Part shown: positions 1 through 4,380 of the stretch, one piece after another
Layout: the number at the start of each line of letters is the position of its first letter
How positions within the stretch are numbered: position 1 is the first letter of the stretch
From: an uncultured beta proteobacterium
Lineage (GTDB): Bacteria; Pseudomonadota; Gammaproteobacteria; Burkholderiales; Burkholderiaceae_C
Length of the DNA: 5,121 nucleotides
Assembly (NCBI GenBank): GCA_903958915.1
Contig: CAJBVC010000677.1
Coordinates: 1-5,121, forward strand
Reading direction: 5' to 3'
The notes under the pieces: model-generated
Databases searched by the model: none
The model's input: the letters and a program-made list of their open reading frames with translations, nothing else
Told to the model about the DNA's origin: nothing
Program-made: the position numbers and the translations under genes

Positions 1-513
1 AGCTACAGTGTCAATGACCTAAAGACACTTGACGCAGAATACCAACTGCTTGCAATAGAGAACAATCGAGTCTTAACGGCGACAAAGTTCAACGGCCAAC
101 CAATTTTGGATGGTACCGTTCCTACTTTTTCCTTCCAAGTGGGCGCAAACTCTGGAGAGCAGATCTCGGTTGCCACGCAGGGAGCCGTTCCCTTCATTGC
201 AGTGACTGCGGGAGACTTGCTTACGCAAGCAACTGCAGCGACTGCGATCACTTCGGCAGACACCGATCTGGATGGCGCATCTGGAATTCGCGCATCCTGG
301 GGCGCCAACCAAAGCCTCTTTGAACAGGTCATCGCCAATCTGCGCGTAGCCGCAGAAAACTCGGCCGCTTCCGCAGGCCGCATCATGGACGCCGATTACG
401 CCCAGGAAACCGCAAATCTATCACGCACCCAGATCCTGCAGCAGGCTGGAACTGCCATGGTGGCACAAGCCAACCAGTTGCCACAAAGTGTGCTGTCGTT
501 GCTGCGCCAATAA
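1..513 (+). CDS. fliC: Flagellin, C-terminal part (5' end outside window)
   Basis: Flagellin is exported through the flagellar type III apparatus and polymerises into the helical filament. The frame is open from base 1 (Ser-Tyr-Ser) to TAA at 511-513, giving 170 visible codons; the true start lies upstream. Fragment residues 10-38 include LDAEYQ and TKFNGQPILDG, which match the end of the conserved N-terminal D1 helix region. FQVGAN (45-50) is a common start of the variable core. Residues 97-170 are the conserved C-terminal D1/D0 region, with ANL, a DADYAQETANLSR block (130-142), QILQQAGTAMVAQANQ, and an LSLLRQ end. The variable middle is only about 50-60 residues, so the whole protein is probably about 265-280 residues, short but normal for bacterial flagellins. 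The usual SAARSRIRDAD stretch reads SAASAGRIMDAD, a mild divergence that could mark a paralogue. A TTG at 106 opens a shorter reading of the same frame but is not a start. The family is certain; which paralogue it is cannot be told. Confidence 0.95.
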   Translation, partial: SYSVNDLKTLDAEYQLLAIENNRVLTATKFNGQPILDGTVPTFSFQVGANSGEQISVATQGAVPFIAVTAGDLLTQATAATAITSADTDLDGASGIRASWGANQSLFEQVIANLRVAAENSAASAGRIMDADYAQETANLSRTQILQQAGTAMVAQANQLPQSVLSLLRQ

Positions 514-536
514 GTCAATATCGGCCGCAATGCGCT

Positions 537-565
537 CCACTTGAGAGTGGTTAGCCTAAATTTTT
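537..565 (+). terminator. Weak terminator-like hairpin after flagellin
   Basis: CCACT (537-541) and AGTGG (546-550) form a perfect 5-bp stem around the 4-base loop TGAG. A five-T run at 561-565 follows, but ten bases separate stem and T-run, and the stem is short. It lies 24 bases after the flagellin stop, where a terminator is expected. The geometry is poor for a strong intrinsic terminator, so read-through towards flhDC is possible. Confidence 0.3.
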
Positions 566-630
566 GCTTCGCAAGGCATCTTCGCTAGCCGCGTCTGGCC
601 CGATGGCTGGAACGCTTTGACGCTACGACG

Positions 631-646
631 AGCGAAACTTTTCGCT
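631..646. repeat. Small inverted repeat in flagellin-flhD gap
   Basis: AGCGAA (631-636) and TTCGCT (641-646) are exact inverted copies separated by ACTT, giving a stable small hairpin or a dyad in DNA. No T-run follows, so it is not an intrinsic terminator by itself. It may be a leader structure of the flhDC transcript or an operator dyad; the sequence does not decide. Confidence 0.35.
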
Positions 647-769
647 GTTGGAAACTCGTACATTCTGAATTCTCCCTGTTACCAGCGGAGCGGACATGTG
701 CGTCCTTTGGTGAGTTGCATTCGTAACCTTGCCCGCTGGGTGCCATCTGCACTCGAGTATCCAATCGCC

Positions 770-810
770 TGTAGGAATTGCGCCTACACAGACCTGCTCG
801 CTTGCCTACA
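770..810. promoter_or_regulatory. TGTAGG/CCTACA half-site cluster upstream of flhD
   Basis: TGTAGG (770-775) faces CCTACA (783-788) as a perfect inverted repeat with a 7-base spacer. GCCTACA then recurs in direct orientation (782-788 and 804-810), 22 bases apart start to start, about two helical turns. The cluster ends 95 bases before the flhD start. This arrangement fits a transcription-factor binding region controlling flhDC, which is typically a heavily regulated promoter. The binding protein cannot be named from the sequence. A simple RNA hairpin is the alternative reading of the first pair. Confidence 0.4.
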
Positions 811-905
811 TCAGGTACAGCCAAACGCTGATTTCATTTCCCTGCCTGGTTGTCCAAAATTGACTCCAACGCGATGCCATTCGAATCGCCCAACAGGAGT
901 ACCAA

Positions 906-1232
906 ATGACCGACGCACAAATGACCGCTGAAATCCGCGAAGCCAATCTCACCTATCTGATGCTGGCCCAAAGCCTCATTCGTCACGACAAGGCCGGCGC
1001 GCTGTTCCGCTTGGGCATGTCGGAGGAGTCGGCAGACCTGATCGCTACACTGTCTCCAGCTCAAATTCTAAAAATTGCCTCAGGCAATATGCTCCTTTGC
1101 CGCTTCCGTGTGGACGATGACATGGTTTGGAACCTGTTGACGAACCACACCACCAGCAAAATCGACAACGACGCCACCACCAAGTTGCACGCCAGCATTC
1201 TCATGGCAGGGCGTTACGCCGAAGCCATGTAA
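906..1232 (+). CDS. flhD: Flagellar master regulator subunit FlhD
   Basis: FlhD assembles with FlhC into the heteromeric activator that binds flagellar middle-tier promoters and recruits sigma-70 RNA polymerase, placing it at the top of the flagellar cascade. The protein is 108 residues, close to the usual FlhD length. Recognisable blocks are IREANLTYLMLAQSLIR near the N-terminus, KAGALFRLGMSEESADLIATLSPAQILK (29-56), and the family signature NMLLCRF (61-67). Cys65 is at the same position as the cysteine that forms the inter-subunit disulfide in E. coli FlhD. The C-terminal half (about 70-108) corresponds to the variable, helix-rich DNA-proximal region. The start is set by AGGAG (895-899), six bases before the ATG; a second ATG six codons in is less well placed. 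flhC follows after 36 bases, so the two are surely co-transcribed. Control probably lies in the long upstream gap. Confidence 0.96.
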   Translation: MTDAQMTAEIREANLTYLMLAQSLIRHDKAGALFRLGMSEESADLIATLSPAQILKIASGNMLLCRFRVDDDMVWNLLTNHTTSKIDNDATTKLHASILMAGRYAEAM

Positions 1233-1268
1233 GTTAGCAACACCAACGAATTCATCCGGAGCACAACC

Positions 1269-1805
1269 ATGGCCACCAAGAGCGTTTTGAGCGATTCCAA
1301 GCAAGTTGAGCGGGCAGTTGCCCTTATCCAGTTGGGAGCACGCCTGCAAGTATTGGAAAGCGAGACCGACCTGTCATACGAACGCCTCTTGCGCCTGTAT
1401 AAGGAGGTCGCTGGCCGTTCTCCCAGCAAAGGCCAGCTGCCGTTTTCCACCGAATGGTTTCTCACCTGGCAGCCCAATATCCATGCCTCGTTGTTTCAGA
1501 ACACCTATGAGTACCTGACCAAGGTCAGTGCCATGGAAGACATAGACGCAGTGATGTCCGCGTACCGCCTTTACACCGAACAGATTGCTGCCTGTGGCGT
1601 TGAGCCGTTGCTTTCCATCACCCGCGCCTGGCGCCTTGTGAAGTTCATTGACAACAACATGCTCTCCATGACCAAGTGTTCCAAGTGTGGCGGCCACTTT
1701 GTGAGCGAAGCCTACGAAAACGCCCGCCATTACGAGTGCGGGCTTTGCACACCCCCAGCGCGCGCCGGAAAAGGCGCATCCACGGGTGGCATCTTGTTGC
1801 ACTGA
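1269..1805 (+). CDS. flhC: Flagellar master regulator subunit FlhC
   Basis: FlhC is the zinc-binding partner of FlhD and provides most of the specific DNA contacts of the complex. The product is 178 residues. An N-terminal helical region (about 11-48, with a GARLQVLESETDLSYERLLRLYKEV-type stretch) is followed by RSPSKGQLPFSTEWFLTW (50-67), a highly conserved FlhC motif. At the C-terminus, CxxC pairs at Cys137/Cys140 and Cys157/Cys160 supply the four zinc ligands, at the same numbers as in E. coli FlhC. The start is supported by GGAG (1258-1261), seven bases before the ATG, and by the 36-base distance from the flhD stop, which makes a flhDC operon. The tail after the zinc site (PPARAGKGASTGGILLH) is short and probably flexible. 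The gene ends at TGA 1803-1805, and a repeat-like element begins immediately. No anomaly is seen in the coding part. Confidence 0.97.
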   Translation: MATKSVLSDSKQVERAVALIQLGARLQVLESETDLSYERLLRLYKEVAGRSPSKGQLPFSTEWFLTWQPNIHASLFQNTYEYLTKVSAMEDIDAVMSAYRLYTEQIAACGVEPLLSITRAWRLVKFIDNNMLSMTKCSKCGGHFVSEAYENARHYECGLCTPPARAGKGASTGGILLH

Positions 1806-1862
1806 CGCTACAAATTTGATAGCTATCTACGCTTTGCAGACAAGCGCTGAAGTCGAATTTCA
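1804..1862. repeat. Comamonadaceae-type dispersed intergenic repeat (probable copy)
   Basis: Directly overlapping the flhC stop is GCTACAAATTTGATAGCT (1807-1824), then CGCTTTGCAGACAAGCGCT (1830-1848), then a GAATTTC end (1855-1861). This order (GCTACAAATTT-like, GATAGCT, a CGCTT...AAGCGCT hairpin, then an ATTT-rich end) matches from memory a short dispersed element seen many times between genes in Rhodoferax, Polaromonas and related genomes. Internal symmetry includes the 10-base palindrome GATAGCTATC (1818-1827) and the stem CGCTT/AAGCG (1830-1834/1842-1846) with a 7-base loop. There is no second copy in this window, so repetition itself is not shown here. It could also act as an mRNA 3'-end structure for flhDC. 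Confidence 0.5.
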
Positions 1863-1909
1863 CTGAAACTATCTTTGAAAATGGCGATCTGGTGGAGCAC
1901 GAAGATAAT

Positions 1910-1936
1910 TCATGCACAATGATTGCTCGCCGATAT
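1910..1936 (+). promoter_or_regulatory. Candidate FliA (sigma-28) promoter of motAB
   Basis: GCCGATAT (1929-1936) matches the flagellar sigma-28 -10 consensus GCCGATAA at seven of eight positions. Eleven bases upstream, the consensus spacing, lies TCATGCAC (1910-1917), a weak -35 that resembles the TCAAG-type variant better than TAAAGTTT. Transcription would start near 1943, leaving a leader of about 65 bases before motA. The late-tier stator genes are classic FliA targets, so the location fits. A sigma-70 alternative (GATAAT at 1904-1909 with TGGCGA 16 bases upstream) is weaker. The main doubt is the poor -35. Confidence 0.5.
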
Positions 1937-2007
1937 GATGGGTTCTGGCAGATAACCTGACCCTTCTTCGACCCTTTAGGCCGGTAGATCGCTGTCAAAA
2001 TTCGCTT

Positions 2008-2865
2008 ATGTTTGTACTCATTGGTTGGGGCGTCATTCTGGTATGCGTGTTTGGCGTATACATTTTTCACGGTGGAAACATCATGGTGATCCTGAAGGCA
2101 TTGCCCTTTGAGTTGATTACCATCGGTGGCGCAACCGTTGGCGCCTTTCTCGCCAACAACCAAATGAAGGTTGTCAAAGCCACCATGAAAGGGCTTGGCG
2201 AGTGTTTCAAGGGCAGCAAATACACCAAAGCGCGCTATATGGAACTGTTGGCGCTGCTGTACGACATTCTCCAGAAAGCGCGCAAAGAAGGCCTGATGGC
2301 CATTGAAAAAGATGTGGAAGAGCCCCACGAGTCAGCACTCTTCAAGAAATATCCGACGGTAGGCTCAGACCACCATGTAGTCGAGTTTGTGACCGACTAC
2401 CTGCGCATGATGGTGTCGGGCAATCTTAACGCGCATGAAATTGAATCCCTGATGGACAGTGAAATCGAGACGCACCACCACGAAGCGCACGCCGCCGTTG
2501 CAGCCCTTCAGCGTGTTGCCGGCGGATTGCCCGCTTTCGGTATTGTGGCGGCCGTGCTGGGAGTCGTGAACACCATGGGGTCGGTCGGTCAACCACCTGC
2601 CGTGCTGGGCGGCATGATTGGCTCTGCCCTGGTGGGTACCTTTCTTGGTATTTTGCTGGCGTACGCTTTTGCCGAGCCACTTGCCGGCGTGCTGGAACAA
2701 AAAGTGGAAGAAGCAGGCAAGGAGTTGCAGTGCATCAAGACCACGCTGCTGGCCAGCATGCAGGGCTACAACCCTTCCACGGCCATCGAGTTCGGCCGTA
2801 AAGTGCTTTTTTCTACGGAGCGCCCATCCTTCACTGAGCTTGAGGCACATGTCAAGCGCAAATAG
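2008..2865 (+). CDS. motA: Flagellar motor stator protein MotA
   Basis: MotA forms, with MotB, the inner-membrane stator unit that couples ion flow to torque on the rotor protein FliG. The product is 285 residues, close to E. coli MotA, and aligns along its whole length. Membrane segments are at about 1-20, 34-50, 172-192 and 202-225, with the large cytoplasmic loop at 51-170. Key residues are present: Arg92 and Glu100 in RKEGLMAIEKD (loop charges that contact FliG, E. coli Arg90/Glu98), Pro175 in LPAFGIVAAVLGVV (E. coli Pro173) and Pro224 (E. coli Pro222). The VGTFLGILLAY (209-219) and EFGRKVLFSTERPSF (261-275) blocks are family signatures. The start matches the family N-terminus (MFVLIG...), yet no good Shine-Dalgarno is visible: AGGCCGG at 1978-1984 is over 20 bases away. 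Expression probably comes from the FliA-like promoter upstream. motB starts 18 bases after the stop. Confidence 0.98.
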   Translation: MFVLIGWGVILVCVFGVYIFHGGNIMVILKALPFELITIGGATVGAFLANNQMKVVKATMKGLGECFKGSKYTKARYMELLALLYDILQKARKEGLMAIEKDVEEPHESALFKKYPTVGSDHHVVEFVTDYLRMMVSGNLNAHEIESLMDSEIETHHHEAHAAVAALQRVAGGLPAFGIVAAVLGVVNTMGSVGQPPAVLGGMIGSALVGTFLGILLAYAFAEPLAGVLEQKVEEAGKELQCIKTTLLASMQGYNPSTAIEFGRKVLFSTERPSFTELEAHVKRK

Positions 2866-2883
2866 GAACGGGGGCTCTTAGCC

Positions 2884-3828
2884 ATGGCGGGAGACGCAAA
2901 AAAGCTTCAGCCCATCATCATCAAGCGGGTGAAGAAGGCCGGCCACGTGGCGCACGGTGGCGCCTGGAAGATTGCCTACGCTGACTTTGTGACCGCCATG
3001 ATGGCGTTTTTTTTGCTAATGTGGTTGCTCGGAAGCACCACGGAAGGCGACAAGAAAGGGCTTTCTGACTACTTTCAGTCACCTTTGAAAGTTGCCATGC
3101 AAGGTGGCTCTGGCGCTGGCGCCAGCAATAGCGTCATTCAAGGCGGTGGCAACGATTTGACCCAGTCCGCCGGACAAGCCAAGCGTGGCGATGGCGCAGA
3201 CAAGTCGGCACGCAAGATGTCTGGTGATAAATTGAAGGCGGAAGTGGCTCGGCGCGATGCCAAGATGCTTGCCGCACTCAGTTCCAAAATTGCGGGGGTC
3301 ATCGCCAGTAATCCGAAGATGTCTGAGTTCAGCTCGCAGATTCGTTTGGAGATAACGCCCGATGGGCTGCAGATTCAGATTGTCGACGACCAGAAGCGCC
3401 CCATGTTTGACAGCGGTAGCGCAACCGTCAAGCCCTACATGAGGGAAATTTTGCAGGAAATTGGCATTGCACTGCTGGATGTGGAAAATAAAATCAGCCT
3501 CGATGGTCATACCGACCGATCTTCCTATGCCAATGCAGCACGGGGCTATAGCAACTGGGAACTGTCCGCCGACCGCGCCAATGCGTCACGGCGAGAGTTG
3601 GCGGCGGCCGGCATGCCGGAAGAAAAGCTGGCGCGGGTAGTTGGAATGGCTTCAAGCCTGCTGCTTGATCCGGAAAATCCGCTCAGCCCGAGCAACCGGC
3701 GCATCAGCATCCTTGTGATGACCAAAGATGCCGAGGAGCGGCTTCTGGGAGGCAACCGCATCCCAGTCGAAATGGAGACCGAGGCCGGTGCGGCGCCCAG
3801 CACAGACCGCGCACAATCGAAACCATAA
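2884..3828 (+). CDS. motB: Flagellar motor stator protein MotB
   Basis: MotB carries the proton-binding aspartate of the stator and anchors it to peptidoglycan. The product is 314 residues, close to the usual length. The N-terminus is basic and cytoplasmic (KKLQPIIIKRVKK). A single membrane helix follows (about 28-49, AYADFVTAMMAFFLLMW) with Asp34, equivalent to the essential Asp32 of E. coli, indicating proton use. Residues about 53-70 (DKKGLSDYFQSPL) match the amphipathic plug region. A Gly/Ser-rich linker (73-110) includes GGGNDLTQSAGQ, a typical MotB stretch. The periplasmic OmpA-like domain spans about 150-280, with DSGSATVKP (176-184), DGHTD (207-211), NWELSADRAN (224-233) and NRRISILV (271-278). 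The acidic, Pro/Ala-rich tail is variable. A GGGGG run (2870-2874) nine bases before the ATG is the likely ribosome site. An eight-T run (3007-3014) lies inside the membrane-helix codons. The gene is translationally close to motA, as expected for proteins needed in fixed ratio. Confidence 0.98.
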   Translation: MAGDAKKLQPIIIKRVKKAGHVAHGGAWKIAYADFVTAMMAFFLLMWLLGSTTEGDKKGLSDYFQSPLKVAMQGGSGAGASNSVIQGGGNDLTQSAGQAKRGDGADKSARKMSGDKLKAEVARRDAKMLAALSSKIAGVIASNPKMSEFSSQIRLEITPDGLQIQIVDDQKRPMFDSGSATVKPYMREILQEIGIALLDVENKISLDGHTDRSSYANAARGYSNWELSADRANASRRELAAAGMPEEKLARVVGMASSLLLDPENPLSPSNRRISILVMTKDAEERLLGGNRIPVEMETEAGAAPSTDRAQSKP

Positions 3829-3888
3829 GTCTGCCAAAATTAGGTCATACTTGCGAACATCAGAAAATCGCCCGTAAAGGGGTTATCC

Positions 3889-4278
3889 ATGGCAAAAGAA
3901 TTGCGTTTTTTAATCGTTGATGATTTCTCCACCATGCGCAGAATCGTGCGCAATCTGCTGAAAGAAAGCGGTTATGCGGACGCGGACGAAGCTGAAGACG
4001 GTGTCATTGCCCTGCAAAAGTTGCGCAATGCCAGCTTCGATTTTGTGGTGAGCGATATCAACATGCCCAATATGAACGGGTTTCAGTTGCTCTCCGAGAT
4101 CAAGAAAGACGAAAAACTCAAACACATTCCGGTCCTGATGGTGACAGCCGAAGCACGCAAGGAAGACATTGTGCTGGCGGCCCAGCAGGGCGCCTCCGGC
4201 TACATTGTGAAACCGTTTACCAAGGCCACCCTGGAAGACAAGGTCAACCACATTCTGACCAAGGTGGGCCTGAAGTAA
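3889..4278 (+). CDS. cheY: Chemotaxis response regulator CheY
   Basis: This is a single-domain receiver that, when phosphorylated by CheA, binds the motor switch (FliM) and changes rotation. The product is 129 residues, the full length of CheY with no output domain. The acidic pocket is Asp11/Asp12, the phosphorylation site is Asp56 ([12 protein letters not shown]), and the switch residues are Thr86 ([11 protein letters not shown]), Tyr105 and Lys108 ([10 protein letters not shown]). E. coli CheY has Asp12/13, Asp57, Thr87, Tyr106 and Lys109. Trp58 of E. coli is Ile57 here, a common substitution. The start is set by AAGGGG (3877-3882), six bases before the ATG, and the [24 protein letters not shown] opening is typical. 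It follows motB by 60 bases, with no clear promoter between, so it is probably transcribed with motAB and ended by the hairpin at 4297. In relatives cheY usually sits with cheA, cheW, cheB or cheZ; none is next to it here. CheY is far more likely than a generic receiver because of the DxNMPNMNG and KPF motifs. Confidence 0.95.
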   Translation: MAKELRFLIVDDFSTMRRIVRNLLKESGYADADEAEDGVIALQKLRNASFDFVVSDINMPNMNGFQLLSEIKKDEKLKHIPVLMVTAEARKEDIVLAAQQGASGYIVKPFTKATLEDKVNHILTKVGLK

Positions 4279-4296
4279 TTCAGATCTACATTGAAT

Positions 4297-4319
4297 AGCG
4301 GGGAATCCCCACCGCTTTT
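4297..4319 (+). terminator. Probable intrinsic terminator after cheY
   Basis: AGCGG (4297-4301) pairs with CCGCT (4312-4316). Inside, GG (4302-4303) can pair with CC (4307-4308) around a short AAT loop, leaving a small bulge on the 3' side. A four-T run (4316-4319) overlaps the stem's base. It begins 18 bases after the cheY stop and separates the mot-cheY block from flhB, which then needs its own promoter. The T-run is short, so efficiency may be partial. Confidence 0.5.
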
Positions 4320-4350
4320 CACCCTTTAGTTTGGCGGGGTGCTCGCGACA

Positions 4351-4380
4351 ATGGTAGGAACTTTAGAGTCTCCCTACCAT
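4351..4380 (+). promoter_or_regulatory. Inverted repeat overlapping the flhB start codon
   Basis: ATGGTAGG (4351-4358) and CCTACCAT (4373-4380) are perfect 8-base inverted copies separated by 14 bases. The second arm contains the first two bases of the flhB ATG (4379-4381). Within the loop, ACT (4360-4362) and AGT (4367-4369) can extend the structure. In mRNA this would hide the start codon and enclose the only nearby weak ribosome site (GAG, 4366-4368). As DNA it could instead be an operator dyad, particularly if transcription starts inside it. Confidence 0.5.

Larger units (their letters stand above)
514..905. other. Long intergenic region between flagellin and flhD
   Basis: This 392-base gap has no convincing gene. 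Open frames on both strands give arginine-, cysteine- and serine-rich translations that resemble no known family, lack good ribosome sites, and in one case run into flhD. The gap must hold the flagellin transcript end and probably the flhDC promoter and its regulatory sites. Visible structure is a weak terminator-like hairpin (537-565), a 6-bp-stem hairpin (631-646) and a cluster of TGTAGG/CCTACA half-sites (770-810). I found no sigma-70 promoter with both elements at good spacing. TTGACT at 860-865 lies too close to the flhD ribosome site and has no -10 partner. Confidence 0.6.

Noticed and set aside
585..824. 79-residue open frame on the - strand in the flagellin-flhD gap
   Set aside because: The translation is rich in Arg, Ser and Cys, resembles no known family, lacks a convincing ribosome site, and lies in what looks like a regulatory gap.
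860..865. TTGACT as a -35 box for flhD
   Set aside because: No -10-like sequence lies 16-18 bases downstream, and the site would put the transcript start in or after the flhD ribosome site.
617..931. 104-residue + strand open frame running into flhD
   Set aside because: It overlaps the well-supported flhD start and its ribosome site in another frame, and has low-complexity, non-protein-like composition.
1864..1890. Alternative FliA promoter TGAAACTA-N11-GGCGATCT before motA
   Set aside because: Only about half the positions match in each element; the GCCGATAT at 1929 is clearly better.
1645..2328. 227-residue - strand open frame antisense to flhC, the gap and motA
   Set aside because: It spans the 3' end of flhC and the start of motA in reverse, reads as a shadow of their codon bias, and contains no recognisable domain.
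3845..3877. FliA-like promoter before cheY (GCCCGTAA at 3870-3877)
   Set aside because: Only six of eight -10 positions match, with errors in the core. There is no -35 at proper spacing, and it overlaps the cheY ribosome site.
4332..4347. Sigma-54-like promoter upstream of flhB (TGGC with GC 12 bases after the first G)
   Set aside because: The GG and GC have the right spacing, but the -12 part reads TCGC instead of TTGC and the middle is G-rich. FlhDC-controlled flagellar systems do not normally use sigma-54. It is most likely a chance match.
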